Origin: Cellvibrio sp. KY-YJ-3
Lineage (GTDB): Bacteria; Pseudomonadota; Gammaproteobacteria; Pseudomonadales; Cellvibrionaceae
Length of the DNA: 64,000 nt
Direction: 5' to 3'
NCBI RefSeq assembly: GCF_008806955.1
Contig: NZ_CP031727.1
Span: 1 to 64,000, forward strand
Under the pieces are notes generated by a model. That model saw only the letters and a list, made by a program, of their open reading frames with translations, ran no database searches and was not told the DNA's origin. The position numbers and the translations under genes are program-made. Numbering within the stretch: position 1 is the stretch's first letter; every line of letters begins with the position of its first letter. Shown one piece after another: positions 21,275-29,762 of the stretch.

Positions 21275-22336
21275 ATGAGTAGTTTTACCGCCTCTGCGAT
21301 CACCCCGCGCCCACGGGGCAGGGTTACCCGATCGCTCTGCCTGCTGGGGTTCAGCCTGGCAACTGTTGTACTGTCAGCCAAGGTGTATGCTGGCTGTCAG
21401 TATGTAGTCACCAACCAGTGGAATAACGGGTTCACTGCCGCCATTAGAATAACCAACAGTGGCACTAGTCCGATCAATGGCTGGAATGTGAGCTGGCAAT
21501 ACAGCGGTGACAATCGCCTGACCAGCAGCTGGAATGCCAACTACAGCGGCACCAACCCCTACTCCGCCTCCAATTTGAGTTGGAATGGCAGTATTCAGCC
21601 AAACCAAACAGTAGAGATAGGCTTTCAGGGCAGCAAAGGCAGTGCAGCGCCTGAAGTACCGCAGGTAACTGGTGCCGCGTGTGGTGCCGCTGCGTCGTCA
21701 GCAAGTAGTTCTTCCGCAGCATCTGTCAGCTCCAGCCCAACGCCGGTTTCTTCCAGTTCTTCGTCGCTGTCGAGCAGTATGACAACCAGCTCGTCTTCAT
21801 CGGCGGTAAATCAGGCAGCGTGGGATCTGAATAGCAGCGCCTCCTATCTGAATTTTGTCACCACTAAAAATACCCACAACGTGGAAGTTCACACCTTCAC
21901 AACCTTGACCGGTGCCATTGGCAGCGATGGCTTGGCAACCGTGACGATCGACCTGAACAGCGTCAGCACCGGTGTTGCCCTGCGCGACCAGCGAGTGCGC
22001 GATTTGCTGTTTGAAACCGCCAGCTTCCCCACCGCCACCATTTCTGTCGCCGTGCCGGGCACACTGCTCAGCACATTAGCTCTGGGGCAAACCACCCAGA
22101 CCGATGTGAGTGCCAATATCAACTTGCATGGCGTGAGCTTTCCGGTGACTACCCGGGTATCGGTACAGCGCCTGTCCAATTCGCGCATTTTGGTGCAGAG
22201 CATGGCGCCGGTGTTAACTCGTGCGGGTGATTTCAACCTGACTGCCGGCGTGGAAGCCCTGCGTGCGATTGTCAACCTGACGTCGATCAGTGCGGCAGTG
22301 CCTGTGGACTTCGCGCTTGTTTTTGACGCGCGCTAA
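21275..22336 (+). CDS. cbp2E: Cbp2E-like secreted protein: CBM2, Ser linker, YceI domain
   Basis: This 353-residue exported protein has a signal peptide with a long basic N-region (cleavage near YA-G40), a family 2 cellulose-binding module (about 40-137, with its two flanking Cys and surface Trp residues), a polyserine linker (about 138-178) and a YceI-like lipocalin-fold domain (about 180-353). YceI domains bind isoprenoid quinones in other bacteria. The layout matches Cellvibrio Cbp2E as I recall it, a protein needed for good growth on cellulose and linked to lytic polysaccharide monooxygenase chemistry. GAGG precedes the ATG. The next gene carries a paralogous CBM2-YceI half. Confidence 0.85.
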   Translation: MSSFTASAITPRPRGRVTRSLCLLGFSLATVVLSAKVYAGCQYVVTNQWNNGFTAAIRITNSGTSPINGWNVSWQYSGDNRLTSSWNANYSGTNPYSASNLSWNGSIQPNQTVEIGFQGSKGSAAPEVPQVTGAACGAAASSASSSSAASVSSSPTPVSSSSSSLSSSMTTSSSSSAVNQAAWDLNSSASYLNFVTTKNTHNVEVHTFTTLTGAIGSDGLATVTIDLNSVSTGVALRDQRVRDLLFETASFPTATISVAVPGTLLSTLALGQTTQTDVSANINLHGVSFPVTTRVSVQRLSNSRILVQSMAPVLTRAGDFNLTAGVEALRAIVNLTSISAAVPVDFALVFDAR

Positions 22337-22359
22337 TTGGAGGCTAAAGAGAAACCATT

Positions 22360-25300
22360 ATGAAAAACTTACGTAAACTCTCCGCGCTCTCCCCATTCGG
22401 TTTAGCCCTTGCACTGGCAGTGCCAGCAACAGCGCAAAACCTATGCGATGTTTCCTACACAACAACCAATAGCTGGGGCAGTGGTGCGCAAATTGCCGTC
22501 GCCGTCAAAAATAACGGTGCCGCAGTGACTAGCTGGCAGCTGTGCTGGACCTTCAATGGCAGTGAAACTATTGCCAACCTGTGGGATGGAACCTTCACCG
22601 CCACCGGCAAAAATGTGTGTGTCAACAACGCCGCCTACAACGGCAACTTGGCAACCAATGCCAGTGCACAGTTTGGTTTTGTGGTGAATAACCCCAGCAC
22701 CCAAGTGCCCACCGCCTTTACACTTAACGGCGCAAGCTGTAATGGCAGCACTCCGGTAAGCAGCAGTTCAAGCAGCATTGCACCCAGTAGCTCCAGCAGC
22801 TCAAGTAGCTCAAGTAGCAGTGTTGCGCCATCGGTAGCGGCGCGCTGGCTATTGGATGCCACCAAGTCCAGCTTCCACTTTGTTGCGGTTAAAAACACCA
22901 ACACAGCGGAAACCTTTACCTTTACCCAACTGCAAGGCACGGTGGCGACAAGCGGTAACGCAACGCTGACCATTCCTCTGGCGAGCATTTCAACCGGGTT
23001 TGATATTCGCAATACGCGCATGCAAAACCTGTTGTTTGAATCCAGCTACCTGCCCAGCCTGCACTTTACAACGCAGCTGGATATGAGCGCGCTGGATGCT
23101 ATGGCCGTAGGTGCTATGCAGGTACAAACCTTGACCGGTAATTTGATTCTGCATGCGGTAAATAAACCGATCAGTTTCGATGCCACCATCATCAAACACA
23201 GCAGCACCAGCATCAGTGTGTCACCGCGTCGCCCTATAGTGGTCAATAGCGTTGATTTTGAACTGAATGCCGGTGTTGAAGCGCTGCGTGTGGTTGCCAA
23301 TTTGAGTGCAATCGGCGAGAAAACACCGGTGTACTTCAAGATGTTCCTCACCCGTGACAACCCCACCAACATCGCCGCGATCACGCTGCCAACGGCACCT
23401 GCCGCACCGGCCAGCTTGATGGGCAACCTGAGCCAGGTTACCGGCGAAGCGACGCTGACCTGGGCGGACGTGAGCAACAACGAAACCGGTTTCCTGATTC
23501 GCCGCAAAGGTACCGATGGCCGCTGGACAACCCAAAGCAATCTGACCGCCAATAGCGCAAGCTTCATGGAGAACCTGCTCTCTGCTTACGGCAGTTACGA
23601 TTACAAGGTAATTAGCTACCGCGACAGTGTGCCTTCAGTGGCTAGCAACGCCATCAATCTGGTCTACTCCAACGGCCAAAGTTCTTCCAGCAGCTCCAGC
23701 GCTACCAGCACTAGCTCACTCAGCTCCGCCAGCAGCCTGTCCAGTAGTTCCAGCTCCAGCAGCTCAAGTGGGAGCGGTGAAATTATTGGCGACGCCAGCC
23801 GCGGATCAACCCTGTGGAATACCCAAAGCTGTGTAGCCTGTCACGGGGTAGATGGAGAGAAAAATGCCAACGGTACGCCAGCAGCAGCACCGCTGAACCC
23901 GAACCGCTCGGTCTATCGCCACAGTCAGGACAATCAGGATCGCAGCCTGCGCGATTTTATTGCCATGTGGATGCCACAGACCGACCCAGGCAGCTGTACC
24001 GGCCAATGCGCAGCGGATTTGGAAGCCTATATCTGGACCTGGCGCAGACCGTCTGACGGCATTCCGGACAATCCGGTATCCAACTTCAGCTGCCCAAGCA
24101 CCGGCCCAACCTACGGCCAACGCACCCTGCGCTTACTGACCAAAAACGAGTATCAACGCTCGGTACGCGACTTGGTGGGTTACACCCAGGATGTCATATC
24201 ACGTTTGCCCGACGACTTTATCGCCGGCTCATTCATGAACAACAACACCCTGATCGTGGATAAAAACCGCTACACCAGCTACATCTCTACCGCCGAACGT
24301 ATTGCTACCGATGTAGCAAGCCGCTGGAACGCAGTATTGGCCTGTAGCCCAAGCACCACTTGCGCCGACAAGCTGGTGAACGAACTGGCACCGCGCATTT
24401 TCCGCCGCCCATTAACCGCCGATGAGCAAACCGCATACCGCGGCGTTGCACGCGGCACCACCGGTGGCCGCACAGTAACCGAAGGTATGGAAATCGCACT
24501 GGCCGCGATGTTGTCGTCACCACAATTCCTGTACCGCTCCGAGTTGGGCACCGCCAGTGGCGGCGCTTACAAGTTGGACGGCTATGAGATGGCGACCTTC
24601 ATGAGCTACACCTTTACCGGCACCACCCCCAGTGCAGATTTGCTGGCGGCTGCTGGCCGTGGCGATTTGAATACAGTGGCTGGCGTGCGCCAACAGGCGG
24701 CACTGCTGCTGAACTCGGCCAATACCCGTGTATTGCTGGGCGACTTTGTGAACCGCTGGTTGGGTACCGAACAGTTGGAGATCAAAGAGAAGAGCGGTGT
24801 AACCAACTTTGCCACTCTGGCCAACGACATGAAGCTGGAATTGGGTAAAAACTTTGCCCAGGCCATGTTGGGTAGCGGCTCCAGTTTCGCCTCGCTGTAC
24901 AACCCCAGCTACACCCACGTGAACCAGCGCCTGGCCAACCTTTATGGCTTGCCCTACAACGCCAATGGCGCCGATAGCGATGGCTTCGTCAGCACCGCAA
25001 CCAGTGACCGCGGCGGGATCTTGATCTCTGGCGCCTTCCTGTCACGTTACGCCAGTGCGACCGATGCCAACATGGTCACCCGTGCCGTTGCCCTGCGTCG
25101 CCGGATGATGTGTCAGGACATTCCAGAACCACCATCAGGTGTGAGCCTGGACCGAGAAGCATTGGCTGCGCGTGATAAAGAGTTCTTTGAGAACCCGCAC
25201 ACCACCCAGCGCATGATCTTTGACCGCATCACCTCTGGCACCAGCTGCTCCAACTGCCATGGCGAGATCATCAACCCACTCGGCGGCGGCATGGAGAACT

Positions 25301-25734
25301 ACGACAGCCTCGGTCGCGTGCGTTCAGTTGACCTGAAAGGTAATGCGATTAACGCGGCAGGCACCTTCTTCTCGCCCTACCCGCAATTGCAGTTCCTCAA
25401 CGACCCGGATCGCGTGATTTACTCGCCAGCCATTCAATTTAATGGCGGTAAGGATCTCGCGCGCACAGTGGTAGAAGACCCCATGGTATCGAGCCTTGCG
25501 CAAAGCTGTCTGGCAACCCAGTTTGTCAGCTACAGCACCGGTATCCATTCGATCTTCCTGATTGATTCAACAAGGGATGTTGGCTATTCGCGCATCAGTA
25601 AAGCGGAAGAAGACGCTTATCGCTGCGACATTGCCGACCTGACCAATGTACTGAGCACCAGTGGCCCAAGGGCAATGCTTGAAGAAATTCCCGCATTGGA
25701 TTCTGTGATGTACCGGCAGGAGTGGGCGCGCTAA
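22360..25734 (+). CDS. cbp2D: Cbp2D-like multidomain redox protein: CBM2, YceI, FN3-like, cytochrome c, DUF1592-type
   Basis: This 1124-residue exported protein has a signal peptide (about 1-26), CBM2 (27-127), Ser linker, YceI domain (about 158-335), an FN3-like domain (about 345-432), a second Ser linker (about 437-470) and a cytochrome-c-type domain with heme motif CVACH (Cys491-His495). The C-terminal half resembles the DUF1587/1592/1588/1585 set and holds a second heme motif CSNCH (Cys963-His967). In Cellvibrio the cytochrome domain of Cbp2D is reported to reduce lytic polysaccharide monooxygenases. It lies 24 bases after the Cbp2E-like gene and 50 before the DUF1552 gene, a likely operon. 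Confidence 0.87.
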   Translation: MKNLRKLSALSPFGLALALAVPATAQNLCDVSYTTTNSWGSGAQIAVAVKNNGAAVTSWQLCWTFNGSETIANLWDGTFTATGKNVCVNNAAYNGNLATNASAQFGFVVNNPSTQVPTAFTLNGASCNGSTPVSSSSSSIAPSSSSSSSSSSSSVAPSVAARWLLDATKSSFHFVAVKNTNTAETFTFTQLQGTVATSGNATLTIPLASISTGFDIRNTRMQNLLFESSYLPSLHFTTQLDMSALDAMAVGAMQVQTLTGNLILHAVNKPISFDATIIKHSSTSISVSPRRPIVVNSVDFELNAGVEALRVVANLSAIGEKTPVYFKMFLTRDNPTNIAAITLPTAPAAPASLMGNLSQVTGEATLTWADVSNNETGFLIRRKGTDGRWTTQSNLTANSASFMENLLSAYGSYDYKVISYRDSVPSVASNAINLVYSNGQSSSSSSSATSTSSLSSASSLSSSSSSSSSSGSGEIIGDASRGSTLWNTQSCVACHGVDGEKNANGTPAAAPLNPNRSVYRHSQDNQDRSLRDFIAMWMPQTDPGSCTGQCAADLEAYIWTWRRPSDGIPDNPVSNFSCPSTGPTYGQRTLRLLTKNEYQRSVRDLVGYTQDVISRLPDDFIAGSFMNNNTLIVDKNRYTSYISTAERIATDVASRWNAVLACSPSTTCADKLVNELAPRIFRRPLTADEQTAYRGVARGTTGGRTVTEGMEIALAAMLSSPQFLYRSELGTASGGAYKLDGYEMATFMSYTFTGTTPSADLLAAAGRGDLNTVAGVRQQAALLLNSANTRVLLGDFVNRWLGTEQLEIKEKSGVTNFATLANDMKLELGKNFAQAMLGSGSSFASLYNPSYTHVNQRLANLYGLPYNANGADSDGFVSTATSDRGGILISGAFLSRYASATDANMVTRAVALRRRMMCQDIPEPPSGVSLDREALAARDKEFFENPHTTQRMIFDRITSGTSCSNCHGEIINPLGGGMENYDSLGRVRSVDLKGNAINAAGTFFSPYPQLQFLNDPDRVIYSPAIQFNGGKDLARTVVEDPMVSSLAQSCLATQFVSYSTGIHSIFLIDSTRDVGYSRISKAEEDAYRCDIADLTNVLSTSGPRAMLEEIPALDSVMYRQEWAR

Positions 25735-25783
25735 TGCGCGCCCCTCACACTCATCGCCTTGTTAACGAATTGGAGTAAATAAC

Positions 25784-26995
25784 ATGAGATACAAAGACTG
25801 CTTCGACAAAGAACGCAGAGACTTCCTGAAAGTCGTCAAACATGCCGGTATCGCTGCGGGATTAATTCAAGCCTCCAGCATTCTGGCGGGCGTTATGTTG
25901 GCGCGCACCGCAGAAGCCCAATCCGGCACTCCCACCAAGCACTGCCTGGTGTTTTCCGGCGGCGGTTGCCACCCGGATAAGTGGTTCCCGTCAGGGAGCA
26001 CCCTGCCCGTTCAGTCAGCGCCACTGCAAACTCACTACAACCGTATCGCAATGTTTAAAAGCGCCTCGCTCAGCGGCGCAGGTCACGGGGTAATGTTTCA
26101 CCGCTTCAACAACGGCAGTTGGTCTGAGGACAGTTTTGATGTGAACCTCGGCCGTACCATTGGCGCCAATTACCCGGTGAAATACCTGAATGTGGGTACC
26201 ACGGCGGAATCGGCACTCAGCCGCGAGGGTTATACCGGTAGACCGCTGATCACCAGCCCGCAAGCTGCGCTTGACGTGCTCTTTTCCGGTGGTGGCAGTG
26301 GTGGTGGCAACGGTTCAGGCACAGCGCCACGCCAGTCGGTGGTGGACTTGCACTATGCAGCGATCAGCAGTTTGCAAAACAAACTGGGGCAACACGAGAA
26401 AGAGAAGCTGGATAGCCACTTCACCGCGATTCGCGAGATTGAAACCGCCATCGATACCGGCGGCAGCAATCCTGGCGGCTCCTGTCCACAGCTCTCCAAC
26501 ACCACCGCCAGTGGGTTTGATGCAACCGCCAAGTTGCACGCCGACATCGTGGCCTTGGCGCTGAGCTGTAATTTGACCGCTTCTGCGTCCATCGCCTTTG
26601 GTACCGATGCGCATACCCATTTCTTTGATGTACTCGGGCGTGAGTCGCACCAATCGCACCACAATCAGGGCAACGTGCCTTTGGCCTACACCGAAGATAT
26701 TGTCTACATGCAGGGCTTAACCCGCTACCTGCTGGATAAGATCAACGAGCGTGGGCTGTTTAGCTCAACGATTGTGACCCAGGTTTCTGACATGGGTGAC
26801 GCAGACTCCCACGGCAACAACAACGTACCGATGATAGTAGCGGGCGCCGGTATTACTGGTGGCCGTGTGATCGATATTGGCGGCAAAACCCAATCCGAGA
26901 TTTATCAAACCCTCGGCTTGAAATTGCGTGCGGATCAAAGCCCTAACGGTGCGCTGTACCGCACCTGGGCTAACTCCACTATCGCCGGGCTTTAA
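25784..26995 (+). CDS. DUF1552 family protein with Tat signal
   Basis: This 403-residue protein begins with a twin-arginine signal (ERRDFLK at about 10-16, hydrophobic stretch to AEAQ), so it should cross the membrane folded, possibly with a cofactor or metal. The rest matches the DUF1552 family (KHCLVFSGGGCHPDKW, VVDLHY, DAHTHFFDV, ESHQSHHNQG, VSDMGDADSHGNNNVP); the many His and Asp residues look like metal ligands. DUF1552 genes commonly accompany DUF1592-type cytochrome genes, as here. Biochemical function is unknown. GGAG precedes the ATG. Confidence 0.82.
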   Translation: MRYKDCFDKERRDFLKVVKHAGIAAGLIQASSILAGVMLARTAEAQSGTPTKHCLVFSGGGCHPDKWFPSGSTLPVQSAPLQTHYNRIAMFKSASLSGAGHGVMFHRFNNGSWSEDSFDVNLGRTIGANYPVKYLNVGTTAESALSREGYTGRPLITSPQAALDVLFSGGGSGGGNGSGTAPRQSVVDLHYAAISSLQNKLGQHEKEKLDSHFTAIREIETAIDTGGSNPGGSCPQLSNTTASGFDATAKLHADIVALALSCNLTASASIAFGTDAHTHFFDVLGRESHQSHHNQGNVPLAYTEDIVYMQGLTRYLLDKINERGLFSSTIVTQVSDMGDADSHGNNNVPMIVAGAGITGGRVIDIGGKTQSEIYQTLGLKLRADQSPNGALYRTWANSTIAGL

Positions 26996-27050
26996 ACACC
27001 CGCCGATTGGTAAGGATGCGCCGTTTTTGTAATAGGGATTGTTAATCAGC

Positions 27051-27096
27051 AAGCTCCGGAGCAGATGTATCACACATCCACTCCGGAGCTTTTTTT
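27051..27096 (+). terminator. rho-independent terminator after the Cbp2-like operon
   Basis: AAGCTCCGGAG and CTCCGGAGCTT form a perfect 11-bp stem around a 19-nt loop, followed by seven T. It ends the operon that includes the cytochrome and DUF1552 genes. Confidence 0.85.
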
Positions 27097-27334
27097 ATGC
27101 CTCTGCTTTTCCTGTTTGGGTACAATTTTTGTAGCGCAATAACGCTATTTTTTCGCCCATAAAAAACCATTTCAGAAAAATAATTTCCCTCATCAAAACC
27201 TATTCACGCATAAAAAAGTGACGCGATTTTTAGCAAATTTATTCAACCTTTAAAAAAATATTTACACGTAAATTCAGCCAAAAAAATCTAAAAAAAACCT
27301 ATATAGTTTATTTGACAATATGCTTATTGTTTTA

Positions 27335-27364
27335 TTGACAAGAACATTGGTGCAGCGCTATAAA
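27335..27364 (+). promoter_or_regulatory. sigma70 promoter of the xylanase gene
   Basis: TTGACA (27335-27340) and TATAAA (27359-27364) are 18 bases apart. A second TTGACA lies at 27312-27317. The leader to the ATG would be about 145 bases. Confidence 0.6.
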
Positions 27365-27514
27365 TTTCACATCAAAACGTCACGCCGTTTTAACAATAAC
27401 AGCATGTCGTATGGCGTTTGATAAACATCTGCCCGCAATAGGCAGGTAAACCTTCAACAGTCCCTCCTCCTCTATGGGTGGTATTGGTTGAGCGGCTCAC
27501 AAGAGAAACTAATA

Positions 27515-28570
27515 ATGAAATTCACAACAGGCAAAATGTTTTTTAGTGGTTTAATCGGTGCTGCTGCACTTTGCGCTTCAATGGTTAGTGCACAAACCCT
27601 CAGCTCCAATTCCACCGGCACCAACAACGGTTTTTATTACACCTTTTGGAAAGATTCCGGCAGCGCGACCATGACCCTGCAAGCCGGTGGACGTTACACC
27701 TCGCAATGGAATAGCGGCACCAACAACTGGGTGGGCGGTAAAGGTTGGAACCCTGGCAGCAGCTCGCGTGTGATCAGCTACTCCGGCAGCTACAACGTAA
27801 ACGATTCACAAAACTCCTACCTCGCACTTTATGGCTGGACCCGCAGCCCGCTGATTGAATACTACGTGATTGAAAGCTACGGCTCTTACAACCCTTCCAG
27901 TTGCGCCGGTGGTACTGACTACGGCAGCTTCCAAAGTGACGGTGCCACCTACAACGTTCGTCGCTGCTTGCGTACCCAACAGCCGTCTATCGATGGTACC
28001 CAAACTTTTTATCAATACTTCAGCGTGCGCACACCGAAAAAAGGTTTTGGCAACATTTCTGGCACCATCACCTTTGCTAACCACGCTAACTTCTGGGCAA
28101 GCAAAGGCTTGAATCTGGGTGCGCATAATTATCAAGTTCTGGCGACTGAAGGCTATCAAAGCACCGGCAGTTCAGACATTACAGTCAGCGAAGGTAGCAG
28201 CGGTGGCGGCAGCTCCAGCTCTGCGCCATCGGGCAACAAAACCATTGTGGTGCGCGCGCGTGGCACTGTCGGTGGTGAACAAATTCGCCTGAAAGTGAAT
28301 AACACCACCGTGCAAACCTGGACACTCTCTACCACTATGTCCAACTACACTGTGTCTACCAGCTTATCCGGTGGTTCATTGGTGGAATACTTTAACGATT
28401 CGGGCAATCGTGATGTGCAGGTGGATTACATCAGCGTCAACGGCAGCACTCGTCAATCTGAAGCACAAACCTACAACACCGGCGTTTATCAAAATGGCGC
28501 CTGCGGTGGTGGCAATGGTGGCAGCGAGTGGATGCACTGCAACGGCGCAATTGGTTACGGCAACTTGTAA
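27515..28570 (+). CDS. xyn11A: GH11 endo-beta-1,4-xylanase with C-terminal CBM60-like module
   Basis: This secreted enzyme of about 351 residues has a signal peptide (1-26, VSA-Q), a GH11 jelly-roll domain (about 27-222), a short Gly/Ser linker and a C-terminal module (about 235-325) of the calcium-dependent CBM60/36 type. The nucleophile Glu115 lies in IEYYVIES and the acid/base Glu212 in ATEGYQS, both expected for GH11. The extreme C-terminus has two Cys in a Gly-rich segment. The ATG at 27515 with AGAGA upstream is preferred over an in-frame TTG at 27488. CBM60 versus CBM36 is my reading of motifs only. Confidence 0.92.
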   Translation: MKFTTGKMFFSGLIGAAALCASMVSAQTLSSNSTGTNNGFYYTFWKDSGSATMTLQAGGRYTSQWNSGTNNWVGGKGWNPGSSSRVISYSGSYNVNDSQNSYLALYGWTRSPLIEYYVIESYGSYNPSSCAGGTDYGSFQSDGATYNVRRCLRTQQPSIDGTQTFYQYFSVRTPKKGFGNISGTITFANHANFWASKGLNLGAHNYQVLATEGYQSTGSSDITVSEGSSGGGSSSSAPSGNKTIVVRARGTVGGEQIRLKVNNTTVQTWTLSTTMSNYTVSTSLSGGSLVEYFNDSGNRDVQVDYISVNGSTRQSEAQTYNTGVYQNGACGGGNGGSEWMHCNGAIGYGNL

Positions 28571-28600
28571 TCCTTAACTCGCCGTTATTGTACGACATAA

Positions 28601-28630
28601 AAAAGGGGCGGATTTTCTGCCCCTTTTTTA
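28601..28630 (+). terminator. rho-independent terminator after the xylanase gene
   Basis: AAAAGGGGC and GCCCCTTTT form a 9-bp stem with a 9-nt loop ending in a T-run. Confidence 0.8.
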
Positions 28631-28680
28631 TCTATTTTTTACCATCATAAAAAATATTTTAATAATAACGAGACAACGCC

Positions 28681-29619
28681 ATGAACACTATCACAGGTTT
28701 ACACAAACATTTTTTGTTACCCGCACTCGCGGGTGCAGCGATTTGTTATAGCGTCATGATGCTGAGCAATGATGACAGCCAGCAGCTTAATAAAATTACC
28801 GAGCTGGAAAATAAAATTCTTGATTTGCAATTTTTACTCGCGCAACAAGAACAAGCATTAACAACCGCGCAACAATATGCACCAGACACCCGCATACACA
28901 ACACCACTCAAATATCCACCGCCAATAATGGCGAAAAAATAGCAACTATTTCTGCAAGCAAAAGCCCCGCCGATGCGGAACTCGACGCGGCTGCGGTGAC
29001 AGCCAACAGCAATCAACAACTAAAAGAACTGAGCACCCTGTCTGATCGCGATGCCCGTAGCTTCTCAGAAAAGTTAACCGATTTTTTAGCGCAGAACCCG
29101 GGGCGCGACAATCTAGCCATCGCCAGCAAAAGCATTGTGGATCTGGCGAACAATCACAGCATCCTGCCCGATTACGCGCTGGAGTCGCTCTATCAGCAAC
29201 AGAGCAACGAGGAAATAAAACGAGTGGCAGCGCAGGTAATGTCGCTGCGTGGCGATAACCGTTTGCTGGAGCAGCACATCGCGAAGCTGCAAACCAAACT
29301 GGAGAGCGACACTCCGCAAGAGCGTCAACAAGCATTGGTGGCATTGGCAAAAACCGGTTACGCCAACGCGGCCACCGCCATTGCCCCGCTACTGCAAGAC
29401 AGCGATACCGGCGTAAAACTGGATGCCCTACTCGCCCTGCGCGCCACCGGCAACCAGAGCCATATTCGCATGGCGGAAAATTTGCGCAATGATCCCGACC
29501 CAGCCGTGAGCTGGCTCGCCAACGACGTGATTAGTCAATTGCAAAATTTAAGTGAACAGGCGCGCACCAAAGTCGCGAGCAATGATATAGCAGCCAATTT
29601 ATTGCCGATTGCACAGTAA
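28681..29619 (+). CDS. membrane-anchored HEAT-repeat-like protein
   Basis: This 312-residue protein has an N-terminal hydrophobic helix (about 9-28) that could be an uncleaved anchor or signal, a short coiled-coil-like segment (about 34-66, leucine/glutamine-rich), an Ala/Thr/Ser-rich stretch and a C-terminal helical part with HEAT-type repeats (for example QERQQALVALAKTG, DTGVKLDALLALRATG, DPAVSWLANDVI). Such domains bind proteins. It is separated from the xylanase gene by a terminator, so it may have its own promoter. I cannot name a function. Confidence 0.75.
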   Translation: MNTITGLHKHFLLPALAGAAICYSVMMLSNDDSQQLNKITELENKILDLQFLLAQQEQALTTAQQYAPDTRIHNTTQISTANNGEKIATISASKSPADAELDAAAVTANSNQQLKELSTLSDRDARSFSEKLTDFLAQNPGRDNLAIASKSIVDLANNHSILPDYALESLYQQQSNEEIKRVAAQVMSLRGDNRLLEQHIAKLQTKLESDTPQERQQALVALAKTGYANAATAIAPLLQDSDTGVKLDALLALRATGNQSHIRMAENLRNDPDPAVSWLANDVISQLQNLSEQARTKVASNDIAANLLPIAQ

Positions 29620-29690
29620 TAGTGATGCGAAAAAAATCAGTGTAAAACAGACCAATAAATATCAAAAAAACCTCCAAAAAATATCCAAAA

Positions 29691-29723
29691 AAATGCCGCT
29701 GGCGCAAACCAGCGGCATTTTTT
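29691..29723. terminator. bidirectional terminator between converging genes
   Basis: AAATGCCGCTGG and CCAGCGGCATTT form a perfect 12-bp stem with a 6-nt loop, T-run on the plus side and A-run before it (T-run on the minus side). It separates the HEAT-like gene from the molybdopterin subunit gene. Confidence 0.85.
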
Positions 29724-29762
29724 ACATCAAAGACCAAATCTTGGTTTTCTTGGTGCAGCGTA

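Larger units (their letters stand above)
26996..27514. other. intergenic region between the DUF1552 and xylanase genes
   Basis: The 519 bases contain a strong terminator (27051-27096), an A/T-rich stretch and a near-consensus promoter (27335-27364), followed by a leader of about 140 bases. No further gene is seen. Confidence 0.6.

Noticed and set aside
23690-23775. Serine-codon repeats as a possible microsatellite or CRISPR-like array
   Set aside because: They encode polyserine linkers between folded domains, and codon order varies; no regular spacer structure.
22441-24918. Long minus-strand frames opposite the Cbp2D-like gene
   Set aside because: They mirror a high-confidence plus-strand gene with signal peptide, domains and heme motifs; long antisense frames are expected in this codon usage.
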